A stretch of 64,000 bases of DNA from Chlorella sorokiniana (lineage: Eukaryota; Chlorophyta; Trebouxiophyceae; Chlorellales; Chlorellaceae), in assembly GCA_025917655.1 (NCBI GenBank), contig CP084616.1:868001-932000 (forward strand), in the 5' to 3' direction. The notes beneath the pieces are model-generated. The model was not told where the DNA came from. It ran no database searches and was given only the letters and a program-made list of their open reading frames with translations. The translations under genes and the position numbers were made by a program. Position 1 is the stretch's first letter; every line of letters starts with the position of its first letter. This document shows, one piece after another, positions 1 to 13,000 of this stretch.

Positions 1-3000
1 AGGCAGCCGGCCGGTGGGAGCAGGGCAAGGGGCGGTGCACCGCCAGGCAGCCGCCAGGACAGCGGCCGCCATCCAAGGCAGCTGAGAGGCCAGGCCGCGC
101 TCAGTCAGACCAGAAGAGGGCCCAGGTGGGACCGACTATGGCACCGCAGCCGCGCGGTGCCGCTGCCGCCTGGTTGCAGCCACTGCCGCTGCCACCAACG
201 TCACCGGCCTCCTCCGCTGCCGTGCCGGTTAACCTCCCCCCTCTTCGGGCCCCGTCTGCCCCTCCTCCGACCCCCCCGCAAGAAAGACAACCGAAACAAA
301 CAGAGACACACCTGCGCTGCCTTGCTGTTGGGGCTGAGCGCGCGCTTGCCGGCCTGCTGCATGTAGGCGCGCCACTGGGCCATGAAGGCCGCGGGCACCA
401 GGCGGTACGTCTCCCCCGGCGTCAGCGGCGGCTGTACCGCCTGCAGCAGGTGCGCCAGCTCGGCCTTCTCCTCCGCCAGCCGCTCCTGCAGGCCCTGCAG
501 CAGCAGTGGGGGAGGCGGGGGTGGGTTGTCGCCAGCGGGCGGGCGGCAAAGGGTGCACAACCAGCGCGCCCCCGACAGCACGCCTGCAAGGAGGGGCAGA
601 TCTGTGCTGTGGCAGACAGATGCTTCTCATGCAGGCGACTCTGCCCGTCGCGGCGGCCCCCTCCGCCCTAACCTCCCAAACTGAACGCACCTTGAGCGCG
701 TTGCTGGCCTCCCGCAGGTTTCCAGCGCATGTGGCGCACTCTGGGCAGCCCACCGCAAACTCCAGCAAAGCGTCGGCGTCGGCAGCGGGGTTGCCGCCAG
801 AGCCGCTACCGCGGGCGCGTCGCCGTCCCCGCCGTCGCTGTCGCCGTCCAGCATCACCACATCAGCCTGCTCCTCGGCCTTCACCGGGCGGCTGCTGCTG
901 GGCCGCGCTGCAGGCGCGCCCTCCGCCGCCGCCTCCTCCACCTCACCCGCCGCGCCGGCCGCCCCTGCCCCGCTGGGCGCGCCGCCGCGTCGGCGCGCTC
1001 TGCTGCCCGCCTGCTGCTGCTGCTGCTGCTGCTGTCGCGGTTGCTGCTCCGCTGCTGCTGCTGTGGGGGACTCCAGTACGATTACTTCCGGCCCGCCTGC
1101 AGGCAGCGGGCTGGGGGCCTGCTGTCAGCGGGCGGCAGCGGCAGACGCTCGGCGCCGCCAAGAGTGCAGGGTGCGCCGCGGCATGGCCCCCCTCGCACCC
1201 TGCTGCTGCTCCTCCTCCTTGACCTGCTCCTCCTCCGGAACCTCCCACACGCCGCCGCCGTCGCCGCCCCCGCCCAGGCCCCCGCCCCCGCCTTGGCCGC
1301 CCGCTTCTGCTGTCGCGCCCGCCGCTCTGCGCAGGCCGCCTGCCAGGAGCGCTGCAGGAAGCGCCAGAAGTCTTCAGGGATGGCCACGCGCTTGGTCTGC
1401 GGGGTGGTGGGCGGTAGGGCGAGTAATGGGGAAAGAAGTGTGGCAAGAAGGGTGGGAAGAAGGGTGAGGAGGGCAAGGACAAGGAGGGTAAACAAAAACA
1501 TTCAGGGCAGGGCAGGTGCTGGCCGGGCGATCTGTGGCAGCAAGGACAGCAGGTGGCTTGGCAGCGAGCCGTGTCAACACGTTGTTCAAGGAGGCAGGCT
1601 GTGGCAAGGACAGCCTGGCTCGCGGAGCAGGCTGCCTCGCAAGCCGCTGCGGCGCCCCACCTTGGAGCTCTCGGGGGCCAGGCCGCCGCAGGGGCAGGTG
1701 ACGTCCTTGGTGGGGGGTGCCGCCCATGCTGCCCTTGCGCTGCCGCAGCCACGCGCTGCAGGCGGGGCGGGGGCGGGAGAGCTGGAGGGGGTTGCGGCAG
1801 GAGTCGCGTCAGGCATGTGGCAGCGTTGTCAGAGGGAGCAGCAGTCACTTTCGCAGCGTGCGGGCGGCCACGAGGCGCAGGCCGGCTGGCAGGAGGGACC
1901 CTGCCCGGCCTGTGCTGCGCGGCCGCTCCGCCCTCACCCCAGCCAGGTGTGGCCCACATAGAACGCCGGCTCCAGCCCCTGCTCCTCCCCCTCCCCCGCC
2001 AGCAGCGCCGCCGCCACCGCCAGGAAGTGCTCCCTGAGGCCCTGCAGCAGTGCAAGGGCGGTGCAAGGTGGCTCAGGCACAAGGGCCGGGAGGTGGGAGC
2101 AGCTGGGCTCGCAGGGAAAGACACTGCGGCCCTGCCCCCCTGCCTCCCATTCAACATCCACCTTCCCACGCATCCACTCTCAAATACGCCCAAGCGTGCT
2201 CCCCACCTGGGTGTCCTCCCGCGCCACCACGTTGTCCAGGAAGGTGGACAGGCACCGCGGGCACGCGTCGGCCGGCGCCAGCTCAGGCCCGCCGCGGCAC
2301 GCCGCCCGCAGCCGCTCCCATCCGGGGGTGGAGATGCGGCGGGCGGCTGCAGGACAGGCAGGCGTGGAGGCGGGGGGGACAGTGTGTGGGGTGGTGGTCG
2401 GGGGAGGGGGCGAAAGGAAGCTGGGGCGTTGGCAGCGAGAGCCCGAGTGGATCATGAAGCGTGCAAGCAGAACCTCTCTGCACTGATGTGCGCCGTGCAG
2501 CCAGCCAAAACATAGCAGGATGCGCAGCAGCCTGCCCAGGCATACGCGTGGGTTGGCACGCAACCGGTACCCTTGGGTGCGTGCTCAGCAGCGCTGCAGC
2601 GGGCCCACCTGTCGCCACCTTGGCTGGGTCCAGCTTGCCGTGGGGGCACAGCAGCGCGGCGTTGTCCACAGGCTCTGGCTCCCCGCCTCCGCCCCGCGTC
2701 CGCCCACCGCGCCAGCCACTCGGCAGACACAAAGCGGCCTGGGTCGCCTGCGGGTGTAGCGGGGCGCACGGGGCGGTGAGGCAAGGGAGCTGCCCAGGTT
2801 TTTCGGATGTGAAACGATAAGCAAGGCTACTTTGCGATGCTGTCGAGGCGGAGGCGGCCAGCCAGTGCGTGAGCTGGGGACCGCAGGCCGACGACCACTC
2901 GAAGGGGCGTGGGCCCCCAGCTTCCACCCACCTTCCTCCAGCGCCGCCGCCGCCTCCACGACGCCGCGCACCTCGGCCTGCCGCGCGCGCTGCCGCTCCA

Positions 3001-6000
3001 GCAGGTCGGCCTTGGCCTTCGCATACGCCGCCTCCTTCCTCTCCTGCTCCCCCGCCAGCTCAGCCCCCGCCGCCGCCAGCGCCGCCGCCTGCTCCTCGCC
3101 CAGCGGCACGAGCGGCAGGTCGAGCGCCGCGGCGGCGGTACACCAGCAGGTACGCGTTGCTGCTCACAATCTCTTGGGCCCCTCCAGCCACGTCCGAGCC
3201 GGCCGCCGGCTGCGCAGAGGCGTCAGCCTGCGTCGCGGCGCCGCCCGCCGGCGGGCCCTGCTGCTGCTCCAAGGACGCCGCCACCGCCGCCGCCATCTGC
3301 GCCTCTTCGTCCATGCCGCCCGCGCCGCCGGGCGTGTACTCCTCGTCGCTGTCGGCGGCAGCCGCCTTCTTGCCGCGGCCACGGCCGCCGCGGCCGCCCC
3401 GCCCCCGCCCGCGCGTCCGCCGCCACGCCCGCCGCCGCGCCCCCCCCCCCCCGCCTTCTTGCCGCCGCCCTCGGGCGTGCCTGCGGCGGCTGGCTTAGCG
3501 GCGCCGCCGTGGTCGGTGCTTGCGGTGGGGCCGCCCTTGAGCTCCGTCACCGCATCGTCGTCGAAACGCCACCAGCTCCAACCGCCGCCCCCTCCTTGCC
3601 CGCAGCCTCGCCCCCACCAGCCTCCGCGCCTGCCGCCGCCGCCCGGCCGCCCCGCCTGCCCCCTCAGCGCCGTCCTTCCTGCGACCGCCCTTCTTGGCGG
3701 GCTTGCTGGCAGCGGGCGCCTGGGCGGGCGGGCGCCGCCGCCGCCCTCCTGCTGGCTGTTGCTGCTGCCGGGCCGTCCTTCCTGCTTGATGTGAGCCACT
3801 GCAGGGGAGCAGAACGATGGGACGCGAGGGGGCTTGAGAGGGGGCCACCTCCATCGGCGGACGACAGCGCTGCCCCCACCGGTGCCCGTTCCCCCTCCAG
3901 CACACGCTGCCAGGCAGAAGCGCTCATCCCCTTGCAACTCGCTTGCACCCCTCTCAGCTTTTGCGCCGCGCACCCCTCGCTTGCAGGCGCACCCACGCCC
4001 ATGCTCACAGCCACGCCCCCGGTTGCTGCCCCCACCCACCGTAGTGGCCCTGTGTGGCCGAGCCGCCCTTGTGTATCATGATGGCCTGCAGCTCATAAAC
4101 CAGCTCGGGGAGGCGGGCTGCATAGGGTGATGTGTGTGTGTGTGTGTATGTATGTGTATAGATGTGTTGATGGATGGGGGGATGCTGGGCATGACAGGGA
4201 GTGACACCCAGGACAGGCAGGGCGGCGGCTCGGGCACATGTGGGCAGACGTGGCGTGCGGGGCAGGCAACGCAGGCCGGCCGGCTGCCAGGCAGCAGGCA
4301 TGCGGGGCCGCGGCACACAGCATGCGCGGCGCACCTGGCAGATGATGGGGGCCATGTCCAGGGTCAAGGGAAGGCAAACTTGTCAGACACCTGCGCAGGG
4401 CGGGGGTGGGTGGGTGGTGGACAGCGCGCCACAAGAATATGAAACCAACCATCACCGCCACCCATGACAGTCCCACTCAAACGCCCCCACCCCCACCCCC
4501 AAGGAGTGAAAACCAGCACACGCATTCACCAAGCAAGCAAACACCCACCCACCTTGACCCTGTCCATGCGGTTGAAGTCAAACACAAAGCGCTGCAGCGA
4601 GAAGCAGAGGACGGGGGAGGCAGCGCAGCTCCAGCTGGCGGGTGGCATCCACCTGCGGAAGGCACCACAACCACCACTGTTGTGGGAAGGGAAACCAGGC
4701 GCTGTGGTGGTGGTGTGTGGGGGAGGCGGGGAGCAAGGCAGACGGGGACAGCTGCAGGAGGAGGCACGATCAGCTGCATTGCCGAGGCACAAGGCGCAGG
4801 CACACGGAGGTGCGGCAGCGACGTCGTCGTGCACCTTCTTCTGGCAGTACTCGCAGCTGTACTGGTTGTCCCCCTCCATCGTCTCCGGCATCAGCATGCA
4901 GTTGAGCGAGTCTGGCGAGGGGGCGGCGAAATGACGTGAGTGCAGCGTGACAGCGGCGACAGCAAAGGCTCTGCTCCGCGGGGCACCCAGCGGCGTGACA
5001 GGGCAGAGGCAGGAGCCTGGCAAGACTGGCCCGGCGGCGGCGGCAAGCTCGTTGGCTCACCCTGCAGCGAGCGGAAGCCCTTGACGGGGACATCCACCTC
5101 GTAAAAGTTGTCGGAGCGGGCCGAGGATTCTGCGCAGGGCAGGGGGACGAACCGAGGGACAGGCGAGCTGCATGAGGCGCAGCCGGCACGCACAGCGCCT
5201 GAAGCGCCCGCGCGCCGCCGCTGCTGGCTCACCCGACTGCCGCCCGCAGGCCTGGCAGGTGGTGCGGTAGCCGCTCTGCCCGCGGAACAGGGCCTGGATG
5301 AGGCTCTGCAGGTCGTGCTGGCCCCCAAACCGCGCCTCCAGCAGGGTGAGGAAGAGCTTCATGAACTCCTGGCCGTCCTGCTGCACGCCGTGGTCTGCGG
5401 GGGCGGGAGGAGGGAGGGGTGGGAGAGGAAGGGAGAGAAGATGGGCCCGTGTGTGTGTGAGGGGGTGCCCCGGGGGGGCGCGCGGCATGAGGCAGCTGCA
5501 GCAACAAACAAGCGACGCAGGCACAGCTGAAAGCCCGCAGTCGGCGCTGTGCCCGGCATGCCCCTTCCGCGCCCCTCCGTGCCTCCGTGCAGCTGCGCTG
5601 CCTCGCCCTGCGCTGCTCAGGTGGGCTTCAGGCCCCCAGCGTCAGTCCTGGCCCCCACCTACCCACAGTCCCTCCGCAAAACTTCCCCACCACCACCTGC
5701 TGCGCACCCAAGTTGAGCGCTTTGGCCAGGTCAGCAGGGTCCAGTGGGTCGCAACACCCAAACTCCATGCCCAGAAACAGCTGGCTGCAAGAGGCGGGGT
5801 GGGGTTGGGGTGGGGGAGGGTGGAGGGAGAGGGAGGGCACGGGGAGGAGCGAGTCACGCGAGGCGCTCCACGCTGCGGCAGCCCAGCCGCAAGCAGGCGG
5901 CCCAGCCATGAGCCATGCAAAGGCAGCTGCAACAGGATAGCGCGGCCGCCCACCGCAGCTCCCGTACAATCGGCTCGTCTGCCAGCGGCTGCCGCAGCGC

Positions 6001-7013
6001 GTACACGGCCCGCCGGAAGGCTGCGTTGGCAAACAGGCACTGCGGGCGCAAGCGGGGGAGGGGGCGCATGGGTGAGCATGTGAGCTGGGAGGGCCAGGTG
6101 GCGGGGGGGGGGGGGGCATAGAGCGGGGAGCCGCCCACGGCGGGGGCACCACTGCCGCGGGGCTCCGCTAGCATGTGCTGCTCTGGCTGCCTGCGCCGCG
6201 CTGACGATGCACGGCCTCCCAGTCAGTGCGGCTGCGCCAGCTTTCGCCTCCCTGCGCCGCCCGCCCCCACCTGCAGCACGCTGTTCACATAGCACGTGTT
6301 CCCCAGGTTCTTGAGGCCCACAGGCTTGCCGCGGTCCTGCGGGAGGGACGGAAAGCAGGGAGCCGGGGGTGCACGGCTGAGCAGCGAGAGCACAAAGCCT
6401 GGTGGGGCGCCGCAACGGCCGCCAACGCGGGCTGGAGTGCTGCAAAGTGCGGGCAGCCCCATAGCGCTGCATGCAGCAGCGCAGCCGCCATGCAGATCCT
6501 GCAGTGGCATCGCCGGGGGCTCCGGCCCCCAAGCACCTGGCGCTTTGTCTCTGCTGGGTCGGGCCCCAGCGTGCCCAGCACATCGGCTTCTTTGGCCCAC
6601 AAGCCCTGCCGCCGGAAGCCGCCGGGGGCGGGCAGCAGGTTGCACAGGCAGTTGGGGTTGCCGCTCTTGCCCTGCATCGGCAGGCGGACAAAACTCGATG
6701 AGCAATTGGCTGAAGGATGGCATGAGTCTGACGATGCAGCAAGCCTTGCGCAAGCAGACACAAAAACAGGCAAAATGGAGCGCGGCAGCGACCACAGCAG
6801 CCGCCCTTGCCGCAACCACACCTTGCACGCTTTAGAGTACAGCCCTTCGCAGGACGTGTCTGCCTTGACTACTCGCAGCACGTCGGCATCGCTCAGGGAG
6901 CCCGTGGTGTCAATCAAAGCCTTCAGGCTCCTGGCCTCCTCGCCCGTCAGCTCGCCACAGGCGCCGGCCCCTCCTTTGCCACCCTTGGCCTTACCCGGGC
7001 GGCTGCGTTTCAT
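1..7013 (-). CDS. UBP26: Ubiquitin carboxyl-terminal hydrolase, UBP26/USP48 type (3' part outside window)
   Basis: Cysteine protease that removes ubiquitin; plant UBP26 acts on histone H2B. The start ATG is at 7013 and the first exon begins MKRSRPGKAKGGKGG. The Cys box GLKNLGNTCYVNSVLQ lies near 6300, QQDGQEFMKLFLTLLE near 5370, a CxxC pair (SCEYCQKK) near 4850, LQRFVFDFNRMDRVK near 4580 and the His box GGSATQGHY near 4060. WWRFDDDAV near 3580 completes the fold. Beyond it are a Lys/Glu/Arg-rich coiled stretch, DUSP-like blocks (RFVSAEWLARW, LLCPHGKLDP near 2650) and a second CPCGGLAPESSKV block near 1690, as in USP48. An acidic linker and a probable polyQ follow. More than ten exons. Frame slips at the C/G runs 4368-4370 and 4613-4617 look like sequence errors. 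The C-terminus is cut by the window edge. Family assignment is firm; the H2B substrate is inferred from orthology. Confidence 0.88.
1011..1034. repeat. CTG/CAG trinucleotide run inside the ubiquitin protease gene
   Basis: Eight CTG units on the + strand, read as CAG on the coding strand. In the frame that joins the flanking acidic segment (EEAAAEGAPAARP...) it would encode about eight Gln. Confidence 0.7.
4131..4159. repeat. TG dinucleotide microsatellite in an intron
   Basis: TG-rich run, TG repeats grading into TATG, within an intron of the ubiquitin protease gene just upstream of the His-box exon on the minus strand. Confidence 0.8.
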
Positions 7014-7368
7014 CCCGAATGCAGCTGTGCCAAAGGAACGACACTATTCCATCCTTCTGATCGGCTGCTTGTCCTCGTCCTATTAGGAGTCCCTCAATTA
7101 GCAAAAGGAACCAGGATGCATCATTATTTGAATGCCGCCGCTGCCTGTCGTGTTTCGTTTTGGGCGGCCTCCACGTGGGATTCATCTTTGGGAGTGTCCT
7201 GCAGCTGCCTTCCCGGAGAGTCAGACGTGTGTCATAGGCTGTAGTCACTCATCATCATCGCACCAATCATTTGTTCATCGTCTGCAGCGTGCAGCAGCTT
7301 TGCAAGTCACAACCCTCCTCCCAGCGGCACCCCAGCTTATCCACGGGCCTTCGCATTTTGATTGGAGA
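7014..7368. promoter_or_regulatory. Shared divergent promoter, ubiquitin protease / cyanase
   Basis: 355 bases between two start codons facing away from each other. AT content is visibly higher than in the surrounding genes. No single convincing TATA box was picked out by eye. Confidence 0.5.
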
Positions 7369-8812
7369 ATGGCTGCCGCCGGTGCATCTACTCAAAGCCC
7401 GCTGCTGGCACCCCGCACTCGGGAGGGTGAGTCCAAGGGCGCAATTGGGGCCGCCGCTCCTGCCGCTGCCACCTGCCACCTTGTTCCCCGGGCGCTGCCG
7501 TCAATCGACCTCCCCAGCTCCAGCCCATCCTTGTCCTGCCTGCACTCCTCTGCTGCAGCCAAGGTGGCATTCGTGGACTCGCTGCTGGCCGCCAAGGCAG
7601 CGAGCGGCAAGACGTACGACGAAATCGCTGCCGCGCTGGGAGTCACCAACGCGTACGCGGCGCAGCTCTTCTACAACCAGGCGCAGCTGAAGCCGGAGGC
7701 AGCGCCCAAGCTCAAGGCCGCGGTCCCGCAGCTGAGGTGGGTGAGGGGCTGCAAGTGCGGGCGGCGCCGCCGCCGCGGCAGCGGGGGTGCCTGCGGCCAG
7801 GGGTGGCCTCTTGGCCCCCATGCAGGGCTCACCCCCGCGCCGTGCCTGCCCTGCCCCCGTCGCAGCGAAGAGGCGCTGGCGATCATGCAGCAGGCGCCCA
7901 TGCGCAGCTACGACCCCCACCTGCAGCAGGAGCCTCACGTGTATCGCATGCTGGAGGGGGGTGGGGGGCGGGGGCGGGGGGGGGGGGGCGGGCAGGCCCG
8001 AACAACCGCTGCAAGCATAGGTGGGTGGGTTCCATGCGCGGTTTCATGGAGTGCGTGGCTGTGCGGTCATCATCTGTAAATTGGGCCGTGCTGGGGTTGG
8101 ATGAGGACGGTGCTGGGTGAGGAGGGGGTGCAGGGCGGGGCACAAAAGCGGGCCGTGCTGATGGGCAGGCAGCGAGTGGCCTGCTGGCAGCGCCCGCGTG
8201 CCCCCGTGCTGCCCCCGCGGGCGCTGGAAGGCTTCGTGCTACCGCCCTCTTCTGTGCATGCTGTGAATCGCTCTGTGCCGGCCGACGACGCTCACTGCCT
8301 GCCCTCCCCTCCGCCCCTCCACCCCTCCCACACTCGCACCACCACAGGCCGTCAACCATTACGGCGAGGCAATCAAGGCGCTGGTGAATGAGAAGTGCGG
8401 CGACGGAATCATGAGCGGTGCGTGGAGGGGTGGGCACTGGCATGTGGCTGCTTGGGCGCAGAGCGGCGCTGTGTGCATTGGGGGCAGAGCAGGGGGGCGC
8501 CACAGCTGCAGGCAGCCGCGCCAAGTGCGCGTGGATTGCTGGGTGGGGATGGAGGGGGTGGGCTGCAGTGCAGGCTGTGCCGACGCCTGCACCGCTCCCT
8601 TCCGGCACCTGGCTCGACACGGCTGGCACTGCTGCGCCTGCCGCCACGCTGCCCCCCCCCTCCCTGCAGCCATCGACTTTTACGTGACGGTGGACCGGGT
8701 GCAGGGCAAGCAGGGCGAGACCCGCGTGGCCATCAGCTTCAACGGCAAGTTCCTGCCGCACATCGAGCAGCGCGCCGATGACAACACCGCGGCCACCGGG
8801 CAGCGCGCCTGA
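7369..8812 (+). CDS. CYN: Cyanate hydratase (cyanase)
   Basis: Converts cyanate and bicarbonate to ammonia and CO2. The N-terminal helical domain (KVAFVDSLLAAKA...GKTYDEIAAALGVTNAYAAQLFY) is followed by the catalytic domain (EEPHVYRMLEAVNHYGEAIK type; GDGIMSAIDFYVTVD). The catalytic Arg (of YR), Glu (of LEAV) and Ser (of IMSAID) are all present. The start ATG is at 7369. A 132-base intron (7427-7558, GTGAGT...CTGCAG) keeps the phase and removes a low-complexity stretch; because it is open and a multiple of three, reading through it would also work. Exons continue to 7736, from 7866, from about 8349 and from about 8671; stop at 8810-8812. The donor after the catalytic Glu (about 7945) is not a clean GT in phase and falls in a G run. 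No transit peptide is evident, so a cytosolic location is likely. Confidence 0.93.
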
Positions 8813-10023
8813 AGCCGGGCAAGCGCGGCAGGAGGGTGCCGCGTCCGCGCCGCCGCTGCCAATCGCGACGCCGCTCATCGCCCCCTTGGGCAGAATTTGC
8901 CGGCTGGCTGCCTGGTTTGCTCAGCAGGCACCGCATTTCATCGCAACCTTATTTTTAGTGCAACTCAGATGCCCCACTGTTCACCCTCATCCTTAACCTT
9001 CATTAGCAAGTTACAGCGTCAGGTTGCAGTTCAATACGTGGATCAGAATGCGAGAGAGGGGGCCGTGGCGTAACACGCGCGCCACGCCCCCGCGGACATG
9101 CGGTTCACACATTGCTGCCGCGGCGCCACGCCCACGCGCCTTGGCGTTACGCGGCAGAAGGCGGCGCCGCGGGCTCAGCGTTCCGGATGAAAGTGGGGAT
9201 GAAAGAGTGCGGGGCGGTGGTGGGCTTGCTGCAAGAGCAAGGACCGTGAGCTGAGAAGCGGGGTGCAGGGAAGAGGAAGAGCCCGGGGTGCGACAGGGCA
9301 AGGCAGGGGGCAGGGACAAGTGCTCTGGAGGGGCAGCGGGAGGGAGGCCGTGCCACCGTGCTGCCCAAAGGCATCAGACCGCGGTGAAGGCGGGCGGGGG
9401 GTCCACCAAAGCGTCCGTGCGAGTGGTTGTGTGTGTAATGCGTGCGCATGTGTGTTTTTTTTTTTGGGGGAGGACGCAGGCGGGAAATGCCGCCCCATGC
9501 CCCCCATCCAGGGCTGTCCCCAGGCGATGCCTGCCACGCGGGCGCGGCCGGGATGGCGGCCGCCGCGGCAGGGGTGGTGTACAAGCGGTTGGAAAAACCT
9601 TGAGGGGCAGCCAGCCAGCGGGCCGGCCAAGCCACAGCTGGCTTCGGCAGTTGCCAGGAGGCCGGGGCAGGCGGCTGGGCCAGCGGCAGGGCAGGCCCCC
9701 AGGCGAGCGGCAATGATGCGAGCAATGAAACACCAAAGAGAGGATAGGCAGGGGATCCCGAGGAGGGCCTCCTGGCGGGGGGGAGTGCTGAGACAGCGGC
9801 AATCAATGGAAAAAGCCGCCAGAAAGGCGTGAGAGCAAAAATGCGCGGCGCAGGCTGAACAATGAATCGACGTGCATGCGGGTGCATGCGGGCGGGGGCG
9901 GCACTGGCGCGCCGCGCGGCATGGTGGCCGGCGGCGCGGCCGGCTGAGCTGCCGACACCCCTATGCCTTTGCTGGATGCAGCTGCACGCTTGCGTGGCGG
10001 GGCAGGGCCCCTGCACCGCGGCG
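8813..10023. other. Convergent 3' region between cyanase and R3H protein genes
   Basis: About 1.2 kb with no recognisable protein on either strand. It presumably holds the two 3' UTRs. An 11-T run sits at 9455-9465, and a TGTAA reads on the minus strand at 9015-9011. Open frames here are GC-driven shadows. Confidence 0.55.
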
Positions 10024-13000
10024 TCACTGGCCGTCGGGCGGCGGCTGCTCCGCCGCTGGCTGCGCCGCCGGCTGCGCCGGCTGTTGTGCCGCCTGCTGCG
10101 CCGCAGCCGCCGCCGCTGCCGCAGCTGCGGCAGCCGTCGCCTGCCGCTCCTGGCCAAGGCTGTCGGAGCGAGGCGTCTGCGCGCCGCCGCGCTGCCCGCC
10201 GTTGCCGCCGGCGGGCCGCCGCCGCCGTAGCGGCCGCCGCCGCCCCGAGGAGCGGCGGCCCATGGGGCCGGAGCCGGCAGATGGGGACATGGGGGACTGT
10301 GTGGGGGGGGAGGGGAGGGGAGGGCGAGAGAGTGGAGGAGGAGGATGCACGCGTCATCAGCGGTCGTTAGCAACACTGGTCACCCGCCGAGCGCGGTGCG
10401 CATGTCGCGCAGAGGGGCTGGCAGCATGGGGGTGTGCGCCAGGCCAGCAGCACTGCGGCCGAGGCGCGACGGGACCGCAGCGAAAGTGAAGGCCCCCAAA
10501 GCAGCTGGCGCGCACAGTCCAACCAGGCTGCCCCGCCCGCAGCCCCCTTGCCCCCGCCCGGGCAGCGGCAGACACAGCCGCGCGCCCCACACACCCACAC
10601 ACACCTGCATGCCCCCGCGGGGCCCATCTGCACGGCCATGCCGCCGCCGTGGTGTTGCGCATAGGGCGCGTAGGCAAGGCCCATGCCCGCAGCGTACGCC
10701 TGCATCAGCGCCTCCTGCTGCCCCGGCCGCAGCGGCACGCACCCGTACGGCTGCATGGGCACCATGCCGTAGGGCATGGCGCGCCGCCGCCGCCGCCATA
10801 CATCATGCCTGCCGCGTGGTTTGGGGGCAAAGGGGCGTGGAATGAGCAGGCTCCAGTGCAGGTTGGTTGAGCAGGGACGAGTGTGTGGGCGGGGAGGGCC
10901 GGGGATGAAAAGGCTCCAGCTCGGGTGGTGAAAGGGGAGGCGTGCTGATTGCGCAGGCAGGCGCTGCGGCACACATAGCAAGCCTGGGCGGTGGCGGGCC
11001 GCTGAAATGCAGCCGCGGTCGGCGCGCAGCGGCCCAGAACCGGCCTTGCGCATGCTGGCGGCAGGCTGCTTGTGCGCGTTCCGCCGCCCCCGGCCCCATG
11101 CGCCGCCACCCCACACACGCCTGCCCCCCCCCGCGCACACACTGCCACCACGCACACACACACCACCACCACTATCAGTGCTCACCCGGCATGGGCGCCG
11201 CCATCATGCCTGCGGGCATCATTCCCTGGCCGTAGCCGTAGCCAACCATGACGCCGCCCTCAGGGCCGCCCATCTGCACAGCAAGCCGGTGCAGGGGAGG
11301 AGGGAGGTGCAGAGCAGGAGGTCGGCGGGGCAGCGCGGGTGGCCGTGGTTGGTTGTGCAAGGGGGAAAGGGTGGGGGCGCGGCGCAATGCCGGTGCAGGC
11401 AGCAAGGCGAGAAGGCGGGCAGGCAGGCACCCTGAGCGCCGCCTCAGGGCAAACCAGGGCAGAGCCCCCACTGGCTGTCTGGCAGGAAGCTTGGCGCGCA
11501 CCTGTCCGGCGTAGCCGACGCTGTACATTGCGGCGGCGGGGCTGCCGGGCATGGGGCCGCCGCCGCCGCTGCCGCCGCCGTTGCTGCGCGGCGACTGCGC
11601 GGGCGGCCGCCGCCGCTGCCGCGCCCGCCCTCGTTGCCGCCGCCGCTGCCGGGCAGCTCGGGGAACTGGTGGGGGGGGGCAGGAGGCAGGGGGCAGGGGC
11701 CAGCATTGGCAGAGGAGAAGGGAGGCGGGAGCTGCGGGCAGGCACGCCTGAAACACCGACTGAGCCAGCTCCACATCAGGCTGGCTCCTGCCCTCAGCTG
11801 CCGCAATGCCTCCCGCTTCCTGCTGCACTTGCCAGGCCTCATCCCCTGACCTAACTCACCACCTTCCCCGCCCCCCCACCACCACCACACACCCACCTCG
11901 CTCCCGTACGTGGGCCGCACATACAGGCCGCCGCCTGCCGCCGCGTCTTCGCCAAAGCCTGGGTCGAAGCGCGGGCCGTGCAGGCCCCTGCACAGAAGGG
12001 CGGCCCAGGCAGGCGGCAGCGGCGGCGGTGGGCAGGCCGCGGGCGAGCACCTTCAGCGGCGGCGGCGGCGCTGCTCCCTCTGCCCAGCGCCGCTGGTAGG
12101 CGCTGGCCGCAGCAGCCTTGGCGCTCGCCACGCAGCGGGCGGTGCGGGCGGGCGGTGCGGCGGCGGCGGCGGCGGCGGCTGAGCTGGCGGGCGCAGCAGG
12201 CGCGGCGCACCTGCCCCGACGGAAGTCAGGGTCCGCCATGTCAGCCTCCTTGTTGCGCAGCTGGGCCTTGGAGGGCGGGGGCCGCCGCCGCCGCCGCCGG
12301 GGCCGTACCCGGGGCCCGGGTAGCCGCCGCCGTAGGCAGCCCCGGGTACGCCCCGGCGGCATGCCGCCATAGGGCCCAGCCATGCCGCCCGGCATGCCCC
12401 GGGCGCACCATGCCTGCGGCGGCGGGGCCGTAGGCCATGCCCGGGCCCATGGGCCCCATGGGCCCAGCCACCATGCCGCCGTAGGGGCCCGCCATGCCGC
12501 CGGGCGGGTAGCCGCCGCCGCCGGGGCGCCGCCGTTCATGGGGCCGGCCAGCGCGCCGGCACGGGCGAGGGGCCGCCGCCGCCGCCGTAAGCGCCGGGGC
12601 GGGCCCTCTCCAAAGATGCGGGCGCGGGCGCGGTGGTACTCCTGCTCCCTCTCCTGTATCGATCTGCTGGGGTGGGGAGGGGGGGAGGGCCACAGCGGGC
12701 GTGTGGCTGTCTGTTGAGAGGTGTGGATAGGTGGGTGGGTGGTGGGCCGGCAGCGGTGGTCGAATGAGAGGCAGCGGGGGCTGGCAGCCGGGGCAGGCAT
12801 CCCTGAAAAGACGGGCAGCCGCTGGCTCGGGCGCGGCGCGGGGAGGCGCCCACTACGCGGCAGGGGACCGGCGACGGCGAAGCGCGGCAAGAGGGAGCTG
12901 CGCCGCACCTGTACTGCCCGTTTGCCGCCGCGTACTGCCCCTCCGCCCCGGGTCCCAGCATGCCGCCGGGCCCGCGCCCGCCGCGCTCCGGGCGTTTGCG